Below are positions 51,066 through 59,479 of a DNA stretch of 64,000 nucleotides, in pieces. The stretch's first letter is position 1; each line of letters starts with the position of its first letter. A model generated the notes under the pieces. It saw nothing but the letters and a program-made list of their open reading frames with translations. It was not told the DNA's origin and ran no database searches. Where the stretch lies: the NCBI RefSeq assembly GCF_011682145.1, contig NZ_WHJH01000004.1:62001-126000 (forward strand). The letters run 5' to 3'. Source of the DNA: Massilia mucilaginosa. Lineage in GTDB: Bacteria > Pseudomonadota > Gammaproteobacteria > Burkholderiales > Burkholderiaceae_D. The position numbers and the translations under genes were made by a program.

Positions 51066-51707
51066 CTACACCGGCGGCATGTGGGGAATATAGCCTTCGA
51101 CGAAAAATCCGCGGAAATCCCCGGAGTAACTATGGTGTATGGGCCGGTCGCCAGGGTTATAGGCTGTGGTGAAGGTAAGCCGATGCTCTTCATTGGGTCG
51201 AATATTATCGTAAATCAGTATTGACGAATATTCCGCGCCTTCTTCATAGCCATAGGCGACGACCTGATGATCGTTGTGGAATTCAAAAATGCTGCGGGCC
51301 CTGGTCAGGGCCAGTGCGCATGGCTGGCCCTGGTCGATCAGATTTTTCAGTCGCGGGAATTCTATTTCGCGGGTAGCGCGCCCCACGCCCATGCCAAACC
51401 AGGTCGGGTGATCGTTAATGCGCATGAAATCGAAATATTTGAAGGCGTTGATCAAGATGCTGTGGATCAGCCGGTCGTAGATGAAGTCGCCGAGCGGCGT
51501 GCCATCGGCCGGAAGCGCGGTGTCGCCCGGTATCGGGAGGGTGTTGTACCAAAAGTCGAGCGCCGCGAATGCCATGCCGCCGCAGCGGCCGTAGGTAGTG
51601 ATGTCGATGCCAAGCTCGGGAATCTTGACAACATGGTTGACGAAGCTGTTGACGAATTTGAAGCCGTGTTGCACCGGATGGAATGAAGTCATGCTCATTT
51701 TGCTCAC
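51066..51707 (-). CDS. Papain-like (C39-like) fold protein of unknown role
   Basis: The 213-residue protein starts TSFHPVQHGFKFVNSF and contains C42 in YGRCGGMAFAALDFW, H147 in NDHQVVAYGYEE and D167 in LIYDNIRP. The order Cys, His, Asp with these flanks matches a C39-like cysteine-peptidase fold. No transporter or peptide substrate is encoded nearby and no signal peptide is evident. It stands convergent to the GH127 gene. It could be a protease, transglutaminase or acyltransferase-like enzyme; I do not know its function. Confidence 0.75.
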   Translation of the reverse strand: MSKMSMTSFHPVQHGFKFVNSFVNHVVKIPELGIDITTYGRCGGMAFAALDFWYNTLPIPGDTALPADGTPLGDFIYDRLIHSILINAFKYFDFMRINDHPTWFGMGVGRATREIEFPRLKNLIDQGQPCALALTRARSIFEFHNDHQVVAYGYEEGAEYSSILIYDNIRPNEEHRLTFTTAYNPGDRPIHHSYSGDFRGFFVEGYIPHMPPV

Positions 51708-52066
51708 CTTGGATATCTGGAATTCTTACAAGCCTATGGAAAATGTTATTGGACCGCTTGATTGTCTACGTCACTTCTCATCTCATCTCCTGTTTCCGCA
51801 ATTCGCTATTGCTGCCGCATAAACATGCACCGGGCATTCTTTTGCTGTTCTCCCGATGAGCGAATCAGTGGAGTGTAGGCGGGCGGGTGGGCACCGGCTT
51901 TGAGTCGCCACAAGCAGTACAGCCTATTCGTTTTGGCAAGAATGCCCGGCGCAAGCGCTACGTTTCGGCATGCAAGGTGGCAAGGGAGGCGCCGCGCGAC
52001 GGTTCCTCGCTCAGCCCGGAGGCCGGCCCGCCGGGGCGGCGGATGTGGCGCGCTGAAGGATCGATC
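51708..52066. other. Intergenic stretch before the sugar ABC operator
   Basis: It presumably includes the minus-strand promoter of the C39-like gene. I see no other supported feature. Confidence 0.4.
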
Positions 52067-52134
52067 CGATACCCATTTTGGTATCGCATCCATCAAAAAA
52101 TTGATTGGATGGCTATGTGACTTTCTCATAAGAT
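52067..52134 (+). promoter_or_regulatory. LysR-type operator and promoter of the furanose ABC operon
   Basis: The perfect dyad CGATACC-N6-GGTATCG (52067-52086), 15 bases, TGATTGGA (52102-52109) with -35 TTGGAT (52105-52110), an 18-base spacer, and -10 TAAGAT (52129-52134). It is the best copy of the four-fold module. Confidence 0.82.
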
Positions 52135-52186
52135 AGGGTAATAAAAGGAGTCCCGAATTCCACCCCTAAAAAACAGGAGACAACAC

Positions 52187-53155
52187 ATGAACACCACCCG
52201 CAGGGCCGTTCTGGCCACCGCATTGCTTGGCGCTTTCACCGCTTTCACCGCTTTTCCCGCTTTGGCCGCCAAACCGCTGACCATCGGCTTTTCCCAGGTC
52301 GGCGCCGAAAGCGAATGGCGCACCGCCAACACCATCTCGATCAAGGAGGCCGCCAAGAAGGAAGGCGTCAACCTCAAGTTCGCCGACGCCCAGCAGCGCC
52401 AGGAAAACCAGGTCAAGGCGATCCGCTCCTTCATCGCCCAGCGGGTTGACGTGATCGCGTTCTCGCCCGTGGTCGAATCCGGCTGGGAAACCGTGCTGCG
52501 CGAAGCCAAAGCCGCCAAGATTCCGGTCATCCTCACCGATCGTGCCGTCAACGTGACCGATACGTCGCTATATGCCGCTTTCATCGGCTCCGACTTCGTC
52601 GAAGAAGGCCGCCGCGCCGCCCGCTGGCTGGTCGAACGCGCCGCCAAAACCCCTGATCGCACGTTCAACATCGTCGAACTGCAGGGAACCGTCGGCTCCG
52701 CACCCGCCATCGACCGCAAGAACGGCTTTGCCGAAGTTATCGCCGGCAATCCCAAGCTGAAGATCACCCGTTCCCAGACCGGCGACTTTACCCGCGCCAA
52801 GGGCAAGGAAGTGATGGAAGCCTTCCTCAAGGCACAGGGCAAGGATATCCATGTGCTCTACGCACACAACGACGACATGGCCATCGGCGCCATCCAGGCC
52901 ATCGAAGAAGCCGGACTGAAACCGGGCGTCGATATCCTGGTGATCTCGATTGACGGCGTCAAAGGCGCGTTCCAGGCCATGATCGCCGGCAAGATGAACG
53001 TCACGGTCGAGTGCAGCCCGCTGCTCGGGCCGCAGCTGATGTCGATCGCACGCGATGTCGTCGCCGGCAAGCCGGTGCCGAAGCGCATCACGACGGTCGA
53101 GGGCGTGTTCCCGGCTGAAGTGGCTGCCAAGGAACTGCCGAACCGCAAATACTAG
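52187..53155 (+). CDS. ytfQ: Periplasmic furanose-binding protein, YtfQ-like
   Basis: The 322-residue protein has a signal peptide (ATALLGAFTAFTAFPALAA) and the sugar-binding type 1 fold of ribose/galactofuranose binders: TIGFSQVGAESEWRTAN, DVIAFSPVVESGWE, LYAHNDDMAIGAIQAIEEAG and ISIDGVKGA. In E. coli YtfQ binds galactofuranose and also arabinose furanose forms. Here L-arabinofuranose is the likely ligand. It is followed by an ATPase and two permease genes. Confidence 0.92.
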   Translation: MNTTRRAVLATALLGAFTAFTAFPALAAKPLTIGFSQVGAESEWRTANTISIKEAAKKEGVNLKFADAQQRQENQVKAIRSFIAQRVDVIAFSPVVESGWETVLREAKAAKIPVILTDRAVNVTDTSLYAAFIGSDFVEEGRRAARWLVERAAKTPDRTFNIVELQGTVGSAPAIDRKNGFAEVIAGNPKLKITRSQTGDFTRAKGKEVMEAFLKAQGKDIHVLYAHNDDMAIGAIQAIEEAGLKPGVDILVISIDGVKGAFQAMIAGKMNVTVECSPLLGPQLMSIARDVVAGKPVPKRITTVEGVFPAEVAAKELPNRKY

Positions 53156-53163
53156 GCCTTGCC

Positions 53164-54690
53164 ATGATCAAGGCACCGAACGCCGCCGCTCCGGTGCTGG
53201 GGCTGCACGGCATCAGCAAGCAATTTCCCGGCGTGAAGGCGCTCAGCGATGTGGGCCTGGCACTGTACGCCGGGGAAGTCCACACCTTGATGGGCCAGAA
53301 CGGCGCCGGCAAGTCCACCTTGATCAAGGTGCTGACCGGCGTGTACGCGCCCGACAGCGGCAGCATCGTCATGGAAGGGCGGGAAATCCGCCCCGGCTCG
53401 ACCCAGGATGCGCAGCGCCTGGGCATCAGCACGGTGTATCAGGAAGTGAACCTGTGCCCGAACCTGTCGGTGGCCGAGAATATTTTCATCGGCCGCTATC
53501 CGCGCAAGTTCGGCATGGTCGACTGGCGCGGCATGCGCGCGCAGGCAAGCAAGCTGCTGGAACAGCTGGAAGTGCGCATCGACGTGCGCGCCCAGTTGTC
53601 CAGCTTTCCGCTGGCGATCCAGCAGATGGTGGCGATTTCGCGCGCGCTCAATATTTCGGCACGCGTGCTCATTCTGGACGAGCCGACCTCCAGCCTCGAC
53701 GAGGCCGAAGTCCAGCTGCTGTTCCGCGTGCTGCGCAAACTGCGCGACCAGGGCATGGCGATCCTGTTCGTGACCCATTTCCTGGACCAGACCTACGCGA
53801 TTTCGGACCGCATCACCGTCATGCGCAACGGCGAGCGCGAGGGCGAGTATGCCTGCGCCGAGCTGTCGCGCCTGGCGCTGGTGAACAAGATGGTCGGTGC
53901 GCCCGATGCCAGCGAGCATCCGGCCGACCTGGTGCATCCGGGCGCCGCGAGGGAAGCGCCAGCCGTCCTGCTGCAAGCGCGTGGCCTGGGACGCAAGGGC
54001 GCGCTGGCGCCGCTCGACCTCGACATCCGCGCCGGCGACATGCTGGGCCTGTGCGGACTGCTCGGATCGGGCCGCACCGAGCTGGCGCGCCTGCTGTTCG
54101 GGGCCGACAAGGCCGACAGCGGCACCTTGCGCATCGGCGAACGCAGCCACCCCTTCGGTTCGCCGCGCGACGCCATCGAGGCCGGTATAGGATTTTGCTC
54201 CGAAGACCGCAAGCACGAAGGCGCCATCCTCGAACTGTCGGTGCGCGAGAACATGATCCTGGCCTTGCAGGCACGCGCCGGCATGTTGCGCGCGATCCCC
54301 TTGCGCCAGCAGCAGGCGCTGGCGCAGGACTATGTAAAGTGGCTGGGCATCAAGACGGCCGATATCGAGACACCGATTGGTTCGCTGTCGGGCGGCAACC
54401 AGCAGAAAGTGCTGCTGGCGCGCTGGCTGGTGACCAAGCCGGCGATGCTGATCCTCGACGAACCAACGCGCGGCATCGACGTGCGCGCCAAACAGGAAAT
54501 CATGGATTACGTTAGCGGACTTTGTCGTAAAGGGATGGCAATTCTGTTCATCTCCTCCGAACTCCCGGAAGTTCTGCGCTGTAGCGACCGGCTGGTCGTC
54601 ATGCGCGACCGCAAGGCCTGCGGCGAATACCAGCGCGGCGAACTGGACGACACCTCGGTGCTGCAAGTGATCGCCGGAGAAGCGGCATGA
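53164..54690 (+). CDS. ytfR: Sugar ABC transporter ATPase, YtfR-like
   Basis: The 508-residue protein is a fused double ATPase of the carbohydrate uptake type 2 family. The first half has Walker A GQNGAGKST and ILDEPTSSLDEAE; the second has a degenerate P-loop (GLLGSGRTE), the signature LSGGNQQK and LDEPTRGIDVRAK. Such asymmetry is normal in this family. It powers import by the two permeases encoded after it. Its stop overlaps the next start (ATGA). Confidence 0.94.
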   Translation: MIKAPNAAAPVLGLHGISKQFPGVKALSDVGLALYAGEVHTLMGQNGAGKSTLIKVLTGVYAPDSGSIVMEGREIRPGSTQDAQRLGISTVYQEVNLCPNLSVAENIFIGRYPRKFGMVDWRGMRAQASKLLEQLEVRIDVRAQLSSFPLAIQQMVAISRALNISARVLILDEPTSSLDEAEVQLLFRVLRKLRDQGMAILFVTHFLDQTYAISDRITVMRNGEREGEYACAELSRLALVNKMVGAPDASEHPADLVHPGAAREAPAVLLQARGLGRKGALAPLDLDIRAGDMLGLCGLLGSGRTELARLLFGADKADSGTLRIGERSHPFGSPRDAIEAGIGFCSEDRKHEGAILELSVRENMILALQARAGMLRAIPLRQQQALAQDYVKWLGIKTADIETPIGSLSGGNQQKVLLARWLVTKPAMLILDEPTRGIDVRAKQEIMDYVSGLCRKGMAILFISSELPEVLRCSDRLVVMRDRKACGEYQRGELDDTSVLQVIAGEAA

Positions 54691-55730
54691 TGGCCTCGCC
54701 GGCCCGGGCCGCCGTGAAACAAGACGCCACGCCTTTGATGGGGGCGCTGGCGCGCCATCCGCTGTTCCGTCCGCTGGCAGCCCTGGCGGTGCTGCTGCTG
54801 ATCGACCTGGTCGCCATTCCTGGCTTCTTCCACATTTCCATCAAGGACGGCCACCTGTACGGCAGCCTGATCGACATCATCAACCGCGCCGCCCCGCTGA
54901 TGCTGGCCGCGCTCGGCATGACCCTGGTGATCGCCACGCGCGGCATCGATATTTCGGTCGGCGCGGTGGTGGCGCTGTCGGGCACGGTGGCGGCCATGCT
55001 GATCGGCGGTGGCCCGCAAGCGGAAACACCGCTGGTGTGGGCACTGGCGGCGGCCATGGGCGCCGCGCTTCTGTGCGGGCTGTGGAACGGGGTGCTGGTC
55101 TCAGCGCTGGGCTTGCAGCCGATCGTCGCCACCCTGATCCTGATGGTGGCGGGCAGGGGACTGGCGCAGTTGCTCACCGACGGACAGATCGTCACGGTCT
55201 ACTACGAACCGTTCTTCTTCCTCGGCGGCGGCTACTTTGCCGGCCTGCCGTTTTCGCTCACGGTGGTGGCGCTGGTGTTCGCGGTCATCGCGCTGATGAT
55301 GCGCAAAACCGCGCTCGGCCTGTTCATCCAGGCGGTCGGCATCAACCCGGTGGCGGCGCGCCTGGCGGGCCTGAAAACCGCCTCGCTGATCATTTTCGTG
55401 TACGTGTTCTGCGCCGCCTGCGCCGGCCTCGCCGGGCTGATGATCAGTTCCAACATCAAAAGCGCGGACGCCAACAACGCCGGCCTGCTGCTCGAACTCG
55501 ACGCCATCCTGGCCGTGACCCTGGGCGGCACCTCGCTCGCCGGCGGCAAATTCAGCCTGGTCGGCAGCGTGATCGGCGCGCTCATCATCCAGACCCTGAC
55601 CTACACCATCTACTCGCTCGGCGTGCCGCCGGAAGTGAACATGGTGGTCAAGTCGGTGGTCGTGTTCCTCGTCTGCCTGTCGCAATCGGCGGAATTCAAA
55701 CAATTGTTTTCGCGTGCGAGGACTGCATGA
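54687..55730 (+). CDS. ytfT: Sugar ABC transporter permease, YtfT-like
   Basis: The 347-residue inner-membrane protein has about ten hydrophobic segments and the BPD_transp_2 pattern (LVIATRGIDISVGAVVALSG; later LDAILAVTLGGTSLAGG). It overlaps ytfR by four bases and yjfF by four bases (ATGA), a tight operon. It forms a heterodimeric channel with the YjfF-like partner. Confidence 0.92.
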   Translation: MMASPARAAVKQDATPLMGALARHPLFRPLAALAVLLLIDLVAIPGFFHISIKDGHLYGSLIDIINRAAPLMLAALGMTLVIATRGIDISVGAVVALSGTVAAMLIGGGPQAETPLVWALAAAMGAALLCGLWNGVLVSALGLQPIVATLILMVAGRGLAQLLTDGQIVTVYYEPFFFLGGGYFAGLPFSLTVVALVFAVIALMMRKTALGLFIQAVGINPVAARLAGLKTASLIIFVYVFCAACAGLAGLMISSNIKSADANNAGLLLELDAILAVTLGGTSLAGGKFSLVGSVIGALIIQTLTYTIYSLGVPPEVNMVVKSVVVFLVCLSQSAEFKQLFSRARTA

Positions 55731-56689
55731 AATCGCCTTACTTTACCCCGCTGGTCACGGTCGTCCTGCTGCTGGCCATGCTCGGCATCGGCGGGGCCGT
55801 GTATCCGGGCCTGCTGTCGGTGCAGGTGATCCTGAACTTGTTGATCGATAACGCCTTCCTGCTGGTGCTGGCGATCGGCATGAGTTTTGTGATTTTGTCC
55901 GGCGGCATCGACCTGTCGGTCGGCTCGGTGCTGGCGCTGGCCACCATGATCTCGGCCTGGCTGCTGCAGGTGGCGCACTGGCCGCCGCTGGCGGTGATCG
56001 CTGTCGTGCTGCTGCTGGGCGCGCTGTTCGGCGGCGGCATGGGCGCCATGATTCATTACTTCAAGCTGCAACCCTTCATCGTCACCCTGGCCGGCATGTT
56101 CCTGGCGCGCGGCCTGTGCTACCTGATCAGCATTAACTCGATCACCATCGAAGACCCGCTGTACCTGGCCATGTCGCAAACCCAGCTCGGCTTTCTGGGC
56201 GGCTTTGTGTCGCCCAGCGCGCTCATTGCACTGCTGATGCTGGGGCTGGCGATTTTCCTGGCCCACTTCACCGCCTTCGGGCGCGGCGTGTATGCCATCG
56301 GCGGCAACGAGCAGTCGGCCCTGATGATGGGCTTGCCGGTGGCGCGCACCAAGGTGCTGGTGTACGCCTTCAGCGGCTTTTGCGCGGCCCTGGCGGGGGT
56401 GCTGTTTTCGTTCTACATGCTGTCGGGCTACGGCCTGCATGCGCAGGGCACCGAGCTGGACGCCATTGCGGCGGTGGTGATCGGCGGCACCTTGCTTAGC
56501 GGCGGCTATGGCTATGTGGCTGGCGCGCTGTCCGGCGTGCTGGTGCTGGGCACGATCCAGACCCTGATCGCCTTCGACGGCACGCTCAGCTCGTGGTGGA
56601 CCAGGATTGTCATCGGCGCCTTGCTGTTCATCTTCTGCGTGGTCCAGCGCCTGATGGCCATGGGCGCGGCACGGCGCGCTGCGGCCTGA
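55727..56689 (+). CDS. yjfF: Sugar ABC transporter permease, YjfF-like
   Basis: The 320-residue permease has the same family signature (VILSGGIDLSVGSVLALATM; TELDAIAAVVIGGTLLSGG). It starts in the ATGA overlap with ytfT. Together YtfQ, YtfR, YtfT and YjfF make a complete pentofuranose importer. Its last codon and stop form the first unit of a 15-bp tandem repeat. Confidence 0.92.
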   Translation: MKSPYFTPLVTVVLLLAMLGIGGAVYPGLLSVQVILNLLIDNAFLLVLAIGMSFVILSGGIDLSVGSVLALATMISAWLLQVAHWPPLAVIAVVLLLGALFGGGMGAMIHYFKLQPFIVTLAGMFLARGLCYLISINSITIEDPLYLAMSQTQLGFLGGFVSPSALIALLMLGLAIFLAHFTAFGRGVYAIGGNEQSALMMGLPVARTKVLVYAFSGFCAALAGVLFSFYMLSGYGLHAQGTELDAIAAVVIGGTLLSGGYGYVAGALSGVLVLGTIQTLIAFDGTLSSWWTRIVIGALLFIFCVVQRLMAMGAARRAAA

Positions 56690-56764
56690 CGCGGCGCGGC
56701 CTGACGCGGCGCGGACTGACGCGGCCCGGCCTGACGCGGCCCGGCCTGACGCGGCCCGGCCTGA
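56685..56764 (+). repeat. 15-bp tandem repeat, five copies, across the yjfF stop codon
   Basis: Units of CCTGACGCGGCCCGG (or GCGCGG variants) begin at 56685, 56700, 56715, 56730 and 56745, with a partial sixth. The TGA of the first unit is the yjfF stop, and every unit repeats it. The repeat fills most of the gap to the GH43 gene and could change copy number by slippage. Confidence 0.9.
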
Positions 56765-56797
56765 TCTCATTCCAACTACAAGCAACAGGAGACAACA

Positions 56798-57751
56798 ATG
56801 ATCAAATACGCACTGGGCGCACTCGCGCTCGGCTTCGCCACGGGCATCGCTTGCGCCGCCAACCCCATCATCAGCAATATCTTCACGGCCGACCCGGCCG
56901 CGCTGGTCGACAAGGGCCGCGTGTACCTGTATGTCGGCCACGATGAGGCGAAACCGGACGGCAAGGATTACGTGATGAATGAATGGCGCGTGTATTCCTC
57001 GTGCGATATGAAAACCTGGAAAGAGCATGGCTCGCCGGTGCAGTTTTCCACCTTCAAATGGGCCGGGCGCGATGCCTGGGCGGCCGACATCACTGAGCGC
57101 GGCGGCAAATACTATTTCTATTCCACGGTCGAGCACAAGACGATTCCCGGCAAGGCCATTGGCGTGGCGGTGTCCGACAGCCCGACCGGCCCCTTCTTGG
57201 ACGCGCGCGGCAGCGCCTTGGTCAGCAACGACATGACCCGTCACATCGATATTTTGTGGGACGACATCGACCCGGGCGTCTTCGTCGATACCGATGGCCA
57301 GGCCTGGCTGTACTGGGGCAACACGGTTCTCAAGTACGCCAAACTCAAGGCCAATATGACCGAACTGGACGGCCCGATCATGACGCACGCGATCGATTCG
57401 TTCACCGAAGCCCCGTACGTGCACAAGCGCGGCGCCACCTACTACATGTCGTATTCGCGTTACTTCCCCGAAGAGATGGTGTACGCCACCAGCGCCAGCC
57501 CGGCCGGCCCGTGGACCTTCAAGGGCGTGATCATGGACAAGAACGAGAAGGTCAAGACCATTCACCAGGCCATCATCGACTTCAACGGCAAGTCCTACGT
57601 GTTCTATCACAACGCCAAATTGCCGGGCGGCGGAGAATTCCGCCGTTCGGTGGCGGTCGAGGAATTGCATTACAAGCTCGATGGCAGCATCAAGTTCGTG
57701 CCGCAGACGGTCAGCGGGCCGGCCGCCAACCCGTCGCCGGGCTGCCAATGA
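56798..57751 (+). CDS. Exported GH43 arabinofuranosidase/xylosidase
   Basis: The 317-residue protein has a signal peptide (GALALGFATGIACA). GH43 residues appear in FTADPAALV, DIDPGVFVDTDG and FTEAPYVHKRG. It differs from the endo-arabinanase in the same locus and looks like an exo-acting alpha-L-arabinofuranosidase or beta-xylosidase. It probably trims oligosaccharides in the periplasm and is part of the ABC transporter operon. Linkage specificity cannot be told from sequence. Confidence 0.88.
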   Translation: MIKYALGALALGFATGIACAANPIISNIFTADPAALVDKGRVYLYVGHDEAKPDGKDYVMNEWRVYSSCDMKTWKEHGSPVQFSTFKWAGRDAWAADITERGGKYYFYSTVEHKTIPGKAIGVAVSDSPTGPFLDARGSALVSNDMTRHIDILWDDIDPGVFVDTDGQAWLYWGNTVLKYAKLKANMTELDGPIMTHAIDSFTEAPYVHKRGATYYMSYSRYFPEEMVYATSASPAGPWTFKGVIMDKNEKVKTIHQAIIDFNGKSYVFYHNAKLPGGGEFRRSVAVEELHYKLDGSIKFVPQTVSGPAANPSPGCQ

Positions 57752-57800
57752 TATCCAGATCGGTATGTTGCAACGCGTACCGATATCAATCAGGGGTATG
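57749..57800 (+). promoter_or_regulatory. Operator-like region before lysR
   Basis: TGATATC-N6-GGTATGT (57749-57768) resembles the four arabinose operators. It is followed by ATCGGTA-N12-TACCGAT (57759-57784) and a further CGATATC (57781-57787). The TGATTGGA element is absent. It suggests autoregulation by the LysR protein from a different geometry. Confidence 0.6.
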
Positions 57801-57805
57801 ATTCC

Positions 57806-58750
57806 ATGATGGAGACACTCAACCCCAACTGGTTTTTAAAGGCGCGCCTGAAAACGCGCCAGCTGCTGCTGCTGATCGCGCTCGACGACCACCGCAACAT
57901 CCACCGCGCCGCCGAGGCGCTGCACATGACCCAGCCGGCGGCGTCGAAACAGATCAAGGATCTGGAAGAGATGCTCGACGTCAAGCTGTTCGAGCGCCTG
58001 CCGCGCGGCATGGAGCCGACCATGTTCGGCGAAACCATGGTGCGCCACGCCCGCATGGCGCTGACCAGCCTGGCGCTTGCGCACGACGATATCGTGGCCC
58101 TGAAAGCCGGGCTGGCGGGGCAGGTCGAGGTGGGCGTGATCATGACCCCCGCCATGGCGCTGCTGCCGCGCGCGATTGCGCGCATCAAGGAGCAGGCGCC
58201 GATGCTGCGGATCGGTGCGCATGTGGAGACGAGCAATATCCTGCTCGACAAGCTGCAGCACGGCATGCTCGACTTCATGATCGGGCGCATTCTCGAAAAG
58301 GAGAATTCCGCCGGTCTCATCTACGAAGAGTTGAACGAGGAACCGGCCTGCGCGGTGGTGCGGGTGGGCCATCCATTGCTGGAAGTCGAGCAGCTCGAAC
58401 TGAAGCACATCGCCGGCCAGCCGTGGATCTTGCCGCCGCACGGCAGCATCTTGCGGCACCGCTTCGACATGATGTTCCGCCGCGCCGGGCTCGACATTCC
58501 CGTGAACGTGGTCGATACCACCGCGCTGCTGCTGATCACGGCGCTGCTGCAGCAGACCGATTCGCTGCATGTGATGCCGGTCGACGTGGCCAGGTATTAC
58601 GCCTCGCTCAATGTGCTGAGCATCCTGCCGATCGAGTTGCCCTGCAAGATGGATGCCTTCGGTATCATTCGCCAGAAAGACCATTTGCTGTCGCCGGGCG
58701 CCGAACTGCTGTTGCAGGCGGTCCGCGTGACGGCGCAGGAAATGGTTTGA
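57806..58750 (+). CDS. LysR-family regulator, GbpR-like, likely arabinose regulon controller
   Basis: The 314-residue protein has an N-terminal winged helix-turn-helix (about 18-75: IHRAAEALHMTQPAASKQIKDLE) and a ligand-binding domain with VEVGVIMTPAMALLPRAI. It resembles GbpR-type LysR regulators of sugar-binding protein genes. The gene follows the furanose ABC/GH43 operon and has operator-like sequences before it. I infer that it binds CGATAYC-N6-GRTATCR and activates the four promoters in this window, with arabinose or an intermediate as inducer. Confidence 0.9.
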   Translation: MMETLNPNWFLKARLKTRQLLLLIALDDHRNIHRAAEALHMTQPAASKQIKDLEEMLDVKLFERLPRGMEPTMFGETMVRHARMALTSLALAHDDIVALKAGLAGQVEVGVIMTPAMALLPRAIARIKEQAPMLRIGAHVETSNILLDKLQHGMLDFMIGRILEKENSAGLIYEELNEEPACAVVRVGHPLLEVEQLELKHIAGQPWILPPHGSILRHRFDMMFRRAGLDIPVNVVDTTALLLITALLQQTDSLHVMPVDVARYYASLNVLSILPIELPCKMDAFGIIRQKDHLLSPGAELLLQAVRVTAQEMV

Positions 58751-58769
58751 TCCCCCCACTTTTGCGAGC

Positions 58770-59279
58770 ATGTCGATGAGCAATGACACTACCCCCGCGC
58801 GTCCGCGCGAGATCACCCTGCGGTTCCTGGCCGAGCCGACCGACGTCAACTTCGGCGGCAAGGTCCACGGCGGCGCCGTGATGAAATGGATCGACCAGGC
58901 CGGCTACGCCTGCGCGGTCGGCTGGAGCGGCTATTACTGCGTCACCGTGTATATCGGCGGCATCCGCTTTTATAAACCCATCTTCATCGGCCAGATCGTC
59001 GAAGTGAAGGCGATGGTTGTCCATACAGGCAACTCCAGCATGCACATCGCCATCGATGTCTCGGCCACCGAACCGAAGACCGGCGCGCGCAAGCGCACCA
59101 CGCGCTGCCTGATCGTGTTCGTGGCGGTCGACACTGCCGGCGACAGCGTCAAAGTGCCGTCCTGGATCCCGGTCGGCGAGGACGACAAGCGCTTCGAGCA
59201 GTACGCCGTCCACATGGCCGCGTTGCGCAAAGAGCAAGAAGAAGAGCTGCTCGCCACCGAGACATCGTCTTCTGTGTGA
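58770..59279 (+). CDS. Acyl-CoA thioesterase, hot-dog fold (YciA-like)
   Basis: The 169-residue protein has the acyl-CoA thioester hydrolase motif NFGGKVHGGAVMKWIDQAG, with the catalytic aspartate, and a long C-terminal acidic helix (RKEQEEELLATE). It hydrolyses acyl-CoA in the cytoplasm. It follows lysR by 19 bases but has no obvious link to arabinose use. Confidence 0.9.
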   Translation: MSMSNDTTPARPREITLRFLAEPTDVNFGGKVHGGAVMKWIDQAGYACAVGWSGYYCVTVYIGGIRFYKPIFIGQIVEVKAMVVHTGNSSMHIAIDVSATEPKTGARKRTTRCLIVFVAVDTAGDSVKVPSWIPVGEDDKRFEQYAVHMAALRKEQEEELLATETSSSV

Positions 59280-59332
59280 CAATATCGCCACACTTTGTGG
59301 TTTTTCGGTGAAAATTATTCAGTTTCCAAACA

Positions 59333-59348
59333 GTTATGTTCGCTAACG
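59333..59348 (+). promoter_or_regulatory. GTTATGTTCGCTAACG motif upstream of the first OmpA gene
   Basis: The same 13-base core GTTATGTTCGCTA recurs at 63564 before the second lipoprotein gene. It overlaps the GTTCG-N4-CGAAC dyad. The regulator is unknown; it may be a promoter element of this cell-surface gene group. Confidence 0.4.
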
Positions 59349-59479
59349 AACCGAACGAGTGTTGTGGATAAGGAATAGTGGATACCGAGCTAAGCACAAA
59401 GGCATTAGCGAAAACGACAGCAGCGATAAACCAACGGGCAGGCCCAGTCTGCCCCAACACATAAACGAGAGAATACAAC

